Positions 29,870 through 37,214 of a DNA stretch of 64,000 nt are shown one piece after another (positions within the stretch are counted from its first letter, which is position 1; every line of letters begins with the position of its first letter). The translations under genes were made by a program, and so were the position numbers. The DNA is from Neisseria yangbaofengii (GTDB lineage: Bacteria > Pseudomonadota > Gammaproteobacteria > Burkholderiales > Neisseriaceae), in contig NZ_CP062976.1 in the NCBI RefSeq assembly GCF_014898075.1, positions 2,232,001-2,296,000 of the forward strand, given 5' to 3'. The notes under the pieces were generated by a model, which had not been told where the DNA came from, did not search any database, and saw nothing but the letters and a program-made list of their open reading frames with translations.

Positions 29870-30103
29870 ATGGGTACTTTTTTGAAAAAATATATTTTTA
29901 ATCAGGATATTTTTTTTAGTGGATTAGCCTCATTTTTTGTAATGGCTTTTTTAGAAAACAGGATCAAACCTGATTTTTTTACCCACACTTTTTATTTGGA
30001 GAATAAATTAATTTTCCAAATAGTTTTATATGTTTTGTTTTTTTTGGGAGCTTTGTGGGTTAACCGTTTTTTTAATAGAGAAAAGGAAAAAGGAAATGCG
30101 TGA
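29870..30103 (+). CDS. Small membrane protein, cassette 1 (candidate immunity or accessory)
   Basis: 77 residues with two hydrophobic segments (FFSGLASFFVMAF and IFQIVLYVLFFLGALWV) and a basic tail (RFFNREKEKGNA). It starts 2 nt after the oxygenase and overlaps the next gene by 8 nt. A copy of the same module recurs in the third cassette (32776) and a partial one at 33740. Small membrane proteins encoded next to microcins often give self-immunity; here the role is inferred from position. Confidence 0.65.
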   Translation: MGTFLKKYIFNQDIFFSGLASFFVMAFLENRIKPDFFTHTFYLENKLIFQIVLYVLFFLGALWVNRFFNREKEKGNA

Positions 30104-30419
30104 ATTGAATATACAAGAATTGGAGTTTGTGTGTGGCGGCAAAGGAAAAGCTGCTGTAATAGAGAAAGTTAAGGATGCTACTACCGGTATATATCACGGT
30201 ATTGTAGGCTATAACTCTATAACTTCTGATGCAACATTAAAAGGAAATTTTGCAGCCGGATATGCCGGTGCCGTTACCTATACAAAAAGTGCAACTAAAG
30301 CAGGAATGGCAGGAGCAGCTGCAGGGACTGCTGCTGATGCTACAAATTCTAAAGATCAAGACAGATCCGGTAATGATTATGGAGATCAAGACAAATCTGG
30401 TAATAATTATGGCGGATAA
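30096..30419 (+). CDS. Double-glycine leader peptide, microcin-like, cassette 1
   Basis: 107 residues. The leader MRELNIQELEFVCGG (15 residues) fits the consensus for C39-peptidase exporters, with cleavage expected after GG. The mature part is Gly/Ala/Thr-rich (about 92 residues), with KGKAAVIEK at its start, and ends with SGNDYGDQDKSGNNYGG, a short form of the tail found on the other peptides. AAGGAAA precedes the ATG. Class II microcin-like; target unknown. Confidence 0.72.
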   Translation: MRELNIQELEFVCGGKGKAAVIEKVKDATTGIYHGIVGYNSITSDATLKGNFAAGYAGAVTYTKSATKAGMAGAAAGTAADATNSKDQDRSGNDYGDQDKSGNNYGG

Positions 30420-30586
30420 TAATAAACTTTTCTCAATAAGGAAAAAACACACTTTTCAGACTTCTGAATATTCATCATTTTTCTGAAAATTGGAAGGTGT
30501 AGGTATCATCTCCGCTTATCAAGCCTGAGCCTGCGTAGGTACTGTTACGTCGCTTGGAGAAGCTAACCGTACCTACCGCTGTTTTT

Positions 30587-30625
30587 CTTTCAGACGGCCT
30601 TTTTGCTTTCAGGCCGTCTGAAAAA
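30587..30625. terminator. Inverted uptake-sequence pair between cassettes 1 and 2
   Basis: TTTCAGACGGCCT and AGGCCGTCTGAAA around TTTTGCTTTC, in a block that also has GCGTAGGTAC. A similar block ends peptide 5 (35096-35136). Confidence 0.6.
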
Positions 30626-30631
30626 GCAACC

Positions 30632-30706
30632 GTAGGTTGGGTTGCCAAACTCAACAACCTCTTTTAACTTAAGGAATCCGTTGGGTATTGACCCAACCTA
30701 CACTTG
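30632..30706. repeat. Cassette-border repeat, copy 1
   Basis: About 75 bp beginning GTAGGTTGGGTTGCC and ending GACCCAACCTACACTTGCC, so its ends form an inverted repeat. It stands directly before the oxygenase C-terminal cassette. Copies at 32145-32222 and, degenerate, at 33622-33698. Confidence 0.7.
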
Positions 30707-30708
30707 CC

Positions 30709-31259
30709 GGTGGCACAATCCCGTGCCGATGGATTGCGAAACCTTCCATCTCGCTATCGGCACCTTTCCACCCAACGGCCATAATTATATGGAATGGCTG
30801 ATGAACAAAGTGCCTGATATTGTTGGCTTCCGTCACAATCTGCAAGGCTGGGAACATGATAAAGGCCGTCTGAAAACCGCCGCCGAAGAATTCGCCGCAC
30901 AGATTGCCGATCCCGACAATTACGAAACCTTTATGCAGGAGTTTCTCGGAGGCCAGCGCACCGACAGCCGCTTTGCCTTTGAAATCTTCGGCAACCCACA
31001 TTCTGACGGTTTGCCGGATGATGCAATGTTAAAGTTGAATGTGGTGGATACTTCGACGATTGAGAAGGGGTATTTGATTGCTAATGGGGTGAAAATCAGT
31101 ATTGATGAGACTGGTAAAAAGATTTTGGAGCTTATTGATAAAAATGCAACTTTATCTTTTAAAAGCCTATTAACAGATTTCAACAAAGACCAGTATGAGA
31201 AAATTAGAGAATTAGTTCATCAACTGGGAAAATTAGATTTTCTGAAGGCTATATTGTGA
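30709..31259 (+). pseudogene. Oxygenase C-terminal cassette 2
   Basis: Corresponds to the enzyme from Trp202/Trp203 onward: RWHNPVPMDCETFHLAIG, then closely similar to residue 330, and a different end (KKILELIDKNATLSFKSLL, LVHQLGKLDFLKAIL). It has His204 but not the HXD motif, so it is not an enzyme alone. A TTG in the border repeat (30642) could open the frame but this is probably chance. I infer a spare module for gene conversion with the full-length gene. Confidence 0.7.
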
Positions 31260-31266
31260 GGTATTT

Positions 31267-31494
31267 ATGAATAACTGGAAGCAATTTCTATTTTTCACAA
31301 TATTAGTAATCGTTTTTTATCAACTCTTATACTTTATATCAGATATTTTTTTCATAAAGTATATCCATAAATATCGTATAAATTTGAACTTTGTTCAAGG
31401 TAGTTTAAATTTTCTTTCACTATATTTACCCTATATTTTAGTAAACCGCATTTTTAAAAACAGTAATAAAAAAAAGGAGTGTAAAAATGATTGA
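31267..31494 (+). CDS. Small membrane protein, cassette 2 (candidate immunity or accessory)
   Basis: 75 residues: two or three hydrophobic stretches (FFTILVIVFYQLLYFISDIFF, FLSLYLPYILV) and a basic end (KNSNKKKECKND). Placed like the 77-residue gene of cassette 1, 7 nt after the oxygenase fragment and overlapping the peptide gene by 8 nt, but unrelated in sequence detail except general layout. GAGG precedes the ATG. Confidence 0.6.
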   Translation: MNNWKQFLFFTILVIVFYQLLYFISDIFFIKYIHKYRINLNFVQGSLNFLSLYLPYILVNRIFKNSNKKKECKND

Positions 31495-31840
31495 ACTCCA
31501 ACTTCAAGAATTAACGCTTGTTTCAGGAGGAAATGGAACAGCTGTAGCAAATAATATAGTAAGCAATACAGCTAATATTGCTACGACTAGAGAAGGGTTG
31601 ACTTGGGGAGATGTATTAGCTTTGCCTGCTGCTGCCGGTGCTACTTATTTTCTTCGTGGCGGAACTAAACAAGCTGCAGCGTCAGCTGCAACATATAATT
31701 TAGTTCGTGATTGGACAAATGACGCCATCAATGCACCTCCCTATAACGGAAGACCAATCTTTGAAATTGAACATGGGCTAACTGCACCAGCTAGTACAAC
31801 AGACAAATCGGGAAACAATTATGACGGAACAAATTATTAA
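31487..31840 (+). CDS. Double-glycine leader peptide, microcin-like, cassette 2
   Basis: 117 residues. Leader MIELQLQELTLVSGG, then a Gly/Ala/Thr-rich core beginning NGTAVANNIVSNT, a middle segment with ATYFLRGGTKQAAASA, and the tail DKSGNNYDGTNY. A strong AAGGAG lies 8 nt before the ATG. The core is unrelated to peptide 1; only leader and tail are shared. Confidence 0.72.
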   Translation: MIELQLQELTLVSGGNGTAVANNIVSNTANIATTREGLTWGDVLALPAAAGATYFLRGGTKQAAASAATYNLVRDWTNDAINAPPYNGRPIFEIEHGLTAPASTTDKSGNNYDGTNY

Positions 31841-31868
31841 TTTTTATACCTATCCTTAAAGGACTAAT

Positions 31869-32072
31869 ATGAAAATTACTATGAAAAATATCTCGCAAAA
31901 TTGGAAGGTTTTAGTTTTTTTAATCATTTCAATTAAATTTGTTACCTTTTTATTATTCAAAACTCTGGAAATTGAAAAAATATTTGGGATGGAATTCCAT
32001 CAGGCAAGTACTCTTATTAGTGTTCCTGTTTTTTTCTTGTATCTACATTTTAAAAATGAAAAGCCCGCATAG
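31869..32072 (+). CDS. Small membrane protein after peptide 2 (candidate immunity)
   Basis: 67 residues, two hydrophobic stretches (VLVFLIISIKFVTFLLF, ASTLISVPVFFLYL). AAAGGA lies 7 nt before the ATG. The opening MKNISQNWKVLVFLI resembles the remnant at 36945 (LKNILSHWKLLLILI), which also follows a microcin-like peptide. Confidence 0.6.
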   Translation: MKITMKNISQNWKVLVFLIISIKFVTFLLFKTLEIEKIFGMEFHQASTLISVPVFFLYLHFKNEKPA

Positions 32073-32144
32073 GTACGGTTAGCCGCCCCAAACGGCGTAA
32101 CCGTACAAATGCCTAAATATTATCAATCCATATCGGAAGCAACC

Positions 32145-32222
32145 GTAGGTTGGGTTGCCAAACCCAACAAACCTCTTTTAACTTAAGGAATCCGTTGGGT
32201 ATTGACCCAACCTACACTTGCC
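32145..32222. repeat. Cassette-border repeat, copy 2
   Basis: Near-identical to 30632-30706 and again directly before an oxygenase C-terminal cassette. Confidence 0.7.
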
Positions 32223-32773
32223 GGTGGCACAATCCCGTGCCGATGGGTTGCGAAACCTTCCATCTCGCTATCGGCACCTTCCCACCCAACGGCCATAATT
32301 ATATGGAATGGCTGATGAACAAAGTGCCCGCCATCGTGGGCTTCCGTCACAATCTGCAAGGCTGGGAACATGATAAAAGCCGTCTGAAAACCGCCGCCGA
32401 GGAATTCGCCGCACAGATTGCCGACCCCGACAATTACGAAGCCTTTATGCAGGAATTTCTCGGCGAACAGCGCACCGACAGCCGCTTTGCCTTTGAAATC
32501 TTCGGCAACCCACATTCTGACGGCCTGCCCGAAGATGCCTTATTAAGTTTGAATACGGTGGATGCTTCTACGCTGGAGAAAGGGTATCTGATTGCGAATG
32601 GGATTAAGCTGAATATTGATGATTCAAGCATACTGTTATTAAAAGCTATTCAGCAAGCAGGTGTAATCAATATAAAGCAGTTTTTTCAATCTCAGGGAGG
32701 AGATAAGCTGAAGCTCACCGAAACAATTAATCATTTAATCCGATTGGATATTTTGGAAATTAAGATGGGATAA
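32223..32773 (+). pseudogene. Oxygenase C-terminal cassette 3 (identical to the active gene's 3' half)
   Basis: Matches 29317-29867 without visible difference (offset 2906), so it encodes the same C-terminus as the full-length enzyme, and the match runs on into the membrane-protein gene. It lacks the HXD motif. The repeat could recombine with the first copy and delete cassette 2. Confidence 0.8.
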
Positions 32774-32775
32774 GA

Positions 32776-33078
32776 ATGGGTACTTTTTTGAAAAAATATA
32801 TTTTTAATCAGGATATTTTTTTTAGTGGATTAGCCTCATTTTTTGTAATGGCTTTTTTAGAAAACAGGATCAAACCTGATTTTTTTACCCACACTTTTTA
32901 TTTGGAGAATAAATTAATTTTCCAAATAGTTTTATATGTTTTGTTTTTTTTGGGAGCTTTGTGGGTTAACCGTTTTTTTATTAATAGAGAAAAGGAAAAA
33001 GGAAAAGCTACCGTAATAGAGAAAGTCAAGGATGCTACTACTGGTATATATCACGGTATTGTAGGCTATAACCTCTGA
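32776..33078 (+). CDS. Membrane protein of cassette 3 fused to a leaderless peptide remnant
   Basis: 100 residues. The first 76 match the cassette 1 membrane protein (one extra Ile in RFFINRE). It then runs directly into ATVIEKVKDATTGIYHG, the core of peptide 1, because the peptide start codon and leader (about 52 nt) are deleted between two AAAGGAAA repeats. The fused product stops at 33078 after an 8-nt deletion. Membrane part probably functional; fusion probably accidental. Confidence 0.6.
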   Translation: MGTFLKKYIFNQDIFFSGLASFFVMAFLENRIKPDFFTHTFYLENKLIFQIVLYVLFFLGALWVNRFFINREKEKGKATVIEKVKDATTGIYHGIVGYNL

Positions 33079-33439
33079 TGCAACATTAAAAGGAAATTTT
33101 GCAGCCGGATATGCCGGTGCCGTTACCTATACATATACAAAAAGTGCAACTAAAGCAGGAATAGCAGGAGCTGCAGCAGTAGCCGACGGGAAAGTTACAC
33201 ATGGTGAGATTGTATCGACAACCCTATTAGCAGGTACTGCCTCAAGAACTACAACTCTTTCCAAAGCTGGGGCAATAGGGTTAGCAGCAGAATTAGTTAA
33301 AATCGGCATTGATTATGCAGTCAGTCAACCACCATATAATGGAAAAATGATATACGAAATTGAGTATGACCCTAATACGAGAAATACAAAGAATGTAAAA
33401 GAAAAAGATGGAAACAATTATGACGGAACAAACTATTAA
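33001..33439 (+). pseudogene. Peptide 3, leaderless and frameshifted microcin-like gene
   Basis: Starts like peptide 1 (ATVIEKVKDATTG) but with no leader. After the 8-nt deletion near 33073 the second frame continues: AGYAGAVTYTYTKSATKAG, KVTHGEIVSTTLLAG, then a divergent core and the tail DGNNYDGTNY, stop 33437-33439. Without a leader the peptide could not be processed; it may be a silent donor. Confidence 0.6.
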
Positions 33440-33620
33440 AGTTATTAAATTTATATTAACTGTTATTATAGGAGTAGCACTATGGTGGTTAATAAAGTTT
33501 ACAATTAAAACTTGGCTTTACCCCTTATGGAACTTGCCATCAGATTCTGACTTAGGGTCTATATTTGCTATGTCCATCTCCATGATGATTGCTTATCGTT
33601 TGATTTACGGTAAAGCATAG
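33420..33620 (+). CDS. Small membrane protein overlapping the peptide 3 tail (candidate immunity)
   Basis: 66 residues (MTEQTIKVIKFILTV), a strong hydrophobic segment (FILTVIIGVALWWLIKFTI) and a second near the end (IFAMSISMMIAYRLIYG). Its ATG is inside the tail-coding DNA of peptide 3 (AATTATGACGG), so it overlaps that gene by 20 nt in another frame, typical of coupled immunity genes. Confidence 0.55.
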   Translation: MTEQTIKVIKFILTVIIGVALWWLIKFTIKTWLYPLWNLPSDSDLGSIFAMSISMMIAYRLIYGKA

Positions 33621-33621
33621 T

Positions 33622-33698
33622 GTAGGTTATGTCAAGTTCAACAAACCTTCCCTTATAACCCAAGAAATCCGTTGGGTTTTGGCTCAACCTACACTTGC
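33622..33698. repeat. Cassette-border repeat, degenerate copy 3
   Basis: GTAGGTTATGTCAAG … GTTGGGTTTTGGCTCAACCTACACTTGC. Here it is followed not by an oxygenase cassette but by the truncated membrane-protein module before peptide 4. Confidence 0.55.
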
Positions 33699-33830
33699 TG
33701 ATTTTTTGATAGAAATTTTATTTGAAAAATTAGTCAATTATGGATATTAGCCTGTGCGTGTTGTTTTTCATTGCGGCTTTATTGGTTAGCCTGTTTTTTT
33801 TAAGACAGAGAAAGGAAACGAAAATGCGTG
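33694..33830 (+). repeat. Duplicated module before peptides 4 and 5
   Basis: About 135 bp resembling 34702-34834: TTGCTGATTTTTTGA, AGAAATTTTATTTGAAAAAT, GTGTTGTTTTTCATTG, AGACAGAGAAAGGAAACG. Its open frame (LCVLFFIAALLVSLFFLRQRKE) is a leftover of the cassette 1 membrane-protein C-terminus. Confidence 0.65.
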
Positions 33831-34138
33831 AATTAGATGTTCGGGATTTGGAAATAATCAGTGGTTCTGTGGGCGTTCCCGGAGCAGTAGTAGGAGGAGT
33901 TGCTGGTTTGGCTGCATATTCAGGGTCTGTTGCAGCAGGAGGAAAAGAATTCAGCGTTAGGGATGCAACTTATGCGGCCGGTCTTGGTGCAATGACAGGT
34001 ACACTTACTGGGCCTGTAGGTATCGGTGTCGCCGTTGACACAATAGGTTTATCTACTGTCGGCGGGATTGCTCAAGGCGGATTAGGACGCCTTAGCGAAC
34101 AACAAGATGGCAACAATTATGACGGCACTAATTATTAA
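33824..34138 (+). CDS. Leader peptide, microcin-like, peptide 4
   Basis: 104 residues. Leader MRELDVRDLEIISGS has GS where GG is usual. The core is strongly Gly/Ala/Val-rich (GVPGAVVGGVAGLAAYSGSV, GAMTGTLTGPVGIGVAV) and could form a membrane-active helix, with the tail QQDGNNYDGTNY. AAAGGAAACG precedes the ATG. Cleavage at GS is allowed in some related peptides but may be slower. Confidence 0.7.
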   Translation: MRELDVRDLEIISGSVGVPGAVVGGVAGLAAYSGSVAAGGKEFSVRDATYAAGLGAMTGTLTGPVGIGVAVDTIGLSTVGGIAQGGLGRLSEQQDGNNYDGTNY

Positions 34139-34309
34139 AAAATACCTATAAATGTCACAGTAATCCGGTAACTGGTTAGCGTAAAGACAACCAGCCGAGA
34201 ATATATAAATATTACAAGGCAGGTTGATTCTAAAGATTAATTTACCAACTTCGTTGTTCATCATTCAATTTGATTCAGCAAGTTGAATTTTATAATGACA
34301 GGAGGATAC

Positions 34310-34486
34310 ATGAAATTTCTTTTGGGATTTGTTTTTTTAGGTACATTCTTAGTACAAGTTATTGTAGGGAAATTAATGGGTTGGGAAAATAAATTCGACA
34401 AACAAAAATATGAATTCGGAATCAGGTGGGTATTTTTCATTATTTCAGGCTTTGTGACAGGCTTGACCAGCCTGTTTCTTAAGTAA
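34310..34486 (+). CDS. Small membrane protein after peptide 4 (candidate immunity)
   Basis: 58 residues, two hydrophobic segments (FLLGFVFLGTFLVQVIVG, WVFFIISGFVTGLTSLFL). AGGAGG lies 5 nt before the ATG at 34310; an upstream in-frame ATG (34283) lacks a ribosome site. No family recognised. Confidence 0.6.
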   Translation: MKFLLGFVFLGTFLVQVIVGKLMGWENKFDKQKYEFGIRWVFFIISGFVTGLTSLFLK

Positions 34487-34519
34487 ATAAAGGTCTCATA
34501 ACTTCCGCAAAGGTTTTCA

Positions 34520-34690
34520 ATGTCTCCATATATTACTGTCTGTATTAGCTTGTTTTTTTCTTTATTTTTTTTAGCGAGGATTTTTCAACTTAGTGCAAAA
34601 TTTAAAAAAAAATATGGATTTAATATCCATATCCTATCCTTAATAATTGCCATATTCACGACTATTGTCTTGTATTTATGCCATCAATAG
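34520..34690 (+). CDS. Very small membrane protein (56 residues)
   Basis: MSPYITVCISLFFSLFFLA then KFKKKYGFN then a second hydrophobic segment (LSLIIAIFTTIVLYL). AAAGG lies 8 nt upstream. Two-helix hairpin with a basic loop; candidate immunity or accessory protein. It is shorter than usual annotation cut-offs. Confidence 0.5.
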   Translation: MSPYITVCISLFFSLFFLARIFQLSAKFKKKYGFNIHILSLIIAIFTTIVLYLCHQ

Positions 34691-34826
34691 CCCGCGTAGG
34701 TTGCTGATTTTTTGACAGAAATTTTATTTGAAAAATCAGTTGATTATCGACATTGCCTGTACGTGTTGTTTTTCATTGTAGCTTTATTGGTCAGACTGTT
34801 TTTTAAGACAGAGAAAGGAAACGGAA

Positions 34827-35132
34827 ATGCGTGAGTTAGCTATTCGGGATTTGGAAATTGTATTTGGCGGACAAGACAAATATGAATCAATCGTTGGGAA
34901 AATTGGAGAGTTCATTGGGCAACGTGTAGGAGTAGCAACAGGGCTAATGTCAGGAACATTCACCGGTGCTGCAGGAGGAGCTCTTTACCTGAATGCGACC
35001 TCTACCGCTATGGCATTAGGAGGCTTAATTGCTTACCTTATTTTTATCGTCATCCTGAAGGGTAAAAGGCATAACCTGCGTAGGTACATTTTTTTCTTTC
35101 AGACGGCCTTTTTTTACTTTCAGGCCGTCTGA
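34827..35132 (+). CDS. Leader peptide, microcin-like, peptide 5 (3' end probably altered)
   Basis: 101 residues. Leader MRELAIRDLEIVFGG, then a core with GKIGEFIGQRVGVATG and GTFTGAAGGALYL. It lacks the GNNYDGTNY tail: from about residue 80 the frame runs into GCGTAGGTAC and an uptake-sequence hairpin (35096-35136), giving a Phe-rich end. I infer that the original 3' end was lost. Confidence 0.6.
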   Translation: MRELAIRDLEIVFGGQDKYESIVGKIGEFIGQRVGVATGLMSGTFTGAAGGALYLNATSTAMALGGLIAYLIFIVILKGKRHNLRRYIFFFQTAFFYFQAV

Positions 35133-35136
35133 AAAA
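35096..35136. terminator. Inverted uptake-sequence pair inside the 3' end of peptide 5
   Basis: TTTCAGACGGCCT and AGGCCGTCTGAAA around a T-rich spacer, 27 nt before the HlyD start. Confidence 0.6.
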
Positions 35137-35162
35137 GTTTCTAATATTTAACTATATCAATC

Positions 35163-36434
35163 ATGTCACAAACCCCTTTTTTCCGCCCTGAAGTGTTGGC
35201 CGCCCGTGAAAACCGCTGGACAGGCAGGATTATCCTTACGCGGCCGTTTTCTTTTGCCTTTCTGACCGGCTGCGCCTGCTTGATTGCGTCGGCGATTGTG
35301 TTGTTTCTGATTTTCGGCAGTTATACCGAAAAAACGACGGTTGAAGGCCAGCTTTTACCAGATTCGGGAGTGGTGCGGGTGTATGCGCCGGATTCGGGAG
35401 TGATTACGGAAAAGTTTGTCAACGATGGAGCAAAGGTGAAGGCGGGCGATAAATTGTTTGCGCTTTCAACCTCCCGCTTCGGAGCGCAGGGTAATATTCA
35501 GGAACGGCTGGTTTCAGAAGCGGCTTTAAAAAAGACGTTGGCGGAACAGGAATTGGCACGGCTGAAGCTGATTCATGACAATGAAAAACGTTCGCTGGAA
35601 GGCACACTCAACCGTTTGAAAATCCAACACCGCCATATTGGCCAACGTATTACCGGCCAAAAAAGCCGGGTAAGACTGGCTGAAGAAATATTGAGGAAAT
35701 ACCGTTATTTAAGTGTGAATGATGCAGTATCAAAGCAGGAATTGATGAATGTGGAAGCCGAAATGTTGGAACAGAGATCAAAACTAGATGCCTACCGCAG
35801 TGAGGAGGCGGGCTTATTGCAGGAGATTCAGACGCAGAATCTGACATTGGCGAGCCTGCCCGAACGCCATAAAACCGAACAAAGCCAATTGGAGCGTGCG
35901 ATTGCGGATATTTCGCAAGAGGTGTTGGATTTTAAAATGCGCTCGGAACAGATTATCCGTGCGGGTAAAACGGGCTATGCGGCCACGCCGAATGTGGAAG
36001 TCGGCCAACAGGTTGATCCAACGCGGCTTCTGATGAGTATCGTGCCGGAACAGACCGAACTTTATGCCAGCCTTTATGTGCCGAGTAAAGCGGCGGGTTT
36101 TGTGAAACCGAACGAGAAAGTGGTGTTGCGCTATCAGGCTTACCCGTATCAGAAATTCGGTCATGCGGAAGGCGAAATTGTTTCTGTAGCGAAAACGGCT
36201 TTGGGTAAACAGGAGCTTTCAGGGCTGGGGCTGATTTTCTCTAATCCTGCTTTGATCAATGAGCCGGCCTATTTGGTCAAGGTTAAGCTGAAAAAGCAGA
36301 CGGTAACGGCTTACGGCGAAGAAAAACCGCTGCAAATCGGGATGACGCTGGAAGCGGATATCCTGCATGGAAAAAAGAAGCTGTATGAGTGGGTTTTGGA
36401 TCCGATTTACAGCATTTCGGGGAAGTTAAATTAA
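35163..36434 (+). CDS. HlyD/CvaA-type membrane fusion protein for microcin export
   Basis: 423 residues. An N-terminal cytoplasmic arm, one transmembrane helix (FAFLTGCACLIASAIVLFLIF, about residues 30-50), a lipoyl-like half (GQLLPDSGVVRVYAPDSGVI), a long coiled-coil hairpin (residues 110-270) and a beta-barrel C-terminus. It bridges the inner-membrane ABC exporter and TolC. Placed after the peptides and about 0.9 kb before the peptidase-ABC gene, as in colicin V and MccH47 clusters. Confidence 0.88.
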   Translation: MSQTPFFRPEVLAARENRWTGRIILTRPFSFAFLTGCACLIASAIVLFLIFGSYTEKTTVEGQLLPDSGVVRVYAPDSGVITEKFVNDGAKVKAGDKLFALSTSRFGAQGNIQERLVSEAALKKTLAEQELARLKLIHDNEKRSLEGTLNRLKIQHRHIGQRITGQKSRVRLAEEILRKYRYLSVNDAVSKQELMNVEAEMLEQRSKLDAYRSEEAGLLQEIQTQNLTLASLPERHKTEQSQLERAIADISQEVLDFKMRSEQIIRAGKTGYAATPNVEVGQQVDPTRLLMSIVPEQTELYASLYVPSKAAGFVKPNEKVVLRYQAYPYQKFGHAEGEIVSVAKTALGKQELSGLGLIFSNPALINEPAYLVKVKLKKQTVTAYGEEKPLQIGMTLEADILHGKKKLYEWVLDPIYSISGKLN

Positions 36435-36544
36435 ATTGCTCAGATAAAAAGTAAGACCATCAAGCCAAACCTTACTGAAAACCATTCGGAAATTCCATTG
36501 CCACATGGTTTTTCTGATACATGGGACATTTACCGGAGCGGCAT

Positions 36545-36768
36545 TATAGTGAATTCATTTTAAAAGTATTACAACGTAAACGGCCTTTTCCCAATTTTCA
36601 GACGGCATCAATGTGAGCTAAAGAACCCGTGCGTGCTTTGGCACGCACCCTACCGTTGGCGGGAAGGGATTAGCTGTCGTAGGGTGGGCAACTTGTTGCC
36701 CGCCAAAACCATATTTCAACTATCATTGATTTACTGGTTTGTACAGAAAATTTGGTTGATTCACTATA
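36545..36768. repeat. Composite element with Correia-type ends
   Basis: Starts TATAGTGAATTC, ends GATTCACTATA, 224 bp, larger than a normal CREE. Inside are a TTTCAGACGGC uptake site and CGTAGGGTGGGCAACTTG, a common neisserial repeat. It replaces the 5' part of the next peptide gene. Confidence 0.55.
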
Positions 36769-36954
36769 GGTGCTTTGGTAACTGCCAGAAATCCTATTGA
36801 AATTATAGCTGGCAGTTTGGCAGGAGGTATTACGGGCAATGAAATCGGTTCGAAACTCGGAGAAAAAGTAGGAGGTGATAGCGGTGCAGCTATTGGCAAA
36901 AGATTAGACGGTTCTCATCATAAAATATTGTCAGGAGCGTCACTGTGCAAATAA
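36769..36954 (+). pseudogene. Remnant of a microcin-like peptide gene (C-terminal part)
   Basis: An open frame directly from the Correia end: ALVTARNPIEIIAGSLAGG, then NEIGSKLGEKVGGDSG and a short end HKILSGASLCK. Gly-rich like the other cores. No start, leader or tail remains. Confidence 0.55.
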
Positions 36955-37155
36955 ACTTAAAAAATATACTTAGCCATTGGAAACTGCTGCTGATTCTAAT
37001 CATCGCTTTCCAATTGCTATTTCATTTGATTTTTAATTTTATAAACATTAAATACGTGAAGTTTAGGCGGTATTGTTAACTTGGGTGCTGCTTCCTTAGG
37101 AACCCTGCTGGCAAATATCGTTTTCTTTACCATCATTAAAATCAAAAAAACGTAA
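36945..37155 (+). pseudogene. Frameshifted small membrane protein (immunity-like) remnant
   Basis: A GTG start (36945) inside the peptide remnant's end reads LKNILSHWKLLLILIIAF, resembling the protein at 31869. It meets TAA at about 37077; the next frame continues with LGGIVNLGAASLGTLLANI and ends at 37155. A one-base change would restore a two-helix protein of about 70 residues. Confidence 0.5.
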
Positions 37156-37214
37156 CCCTAGACAGAAAGCTGTTTGAAACCGTCTGAAAACCCAGTTTGG
37201 CTTTCAGACAGCCT

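Noticed and set aside
30642-30708. An N-terminus for the cassette 2 oxygenase fragment starting at TTG 30642
   Set aside because: The frame runs through the border repeat, has no Shine-Dalgarno, and the same happens by chance in the other copy.
33694-34834. Possible CRISPR or tandem array in the microcin region
   Set aside because: Repeats are few, of uneven length and coding in part; no regular spacer pattern.
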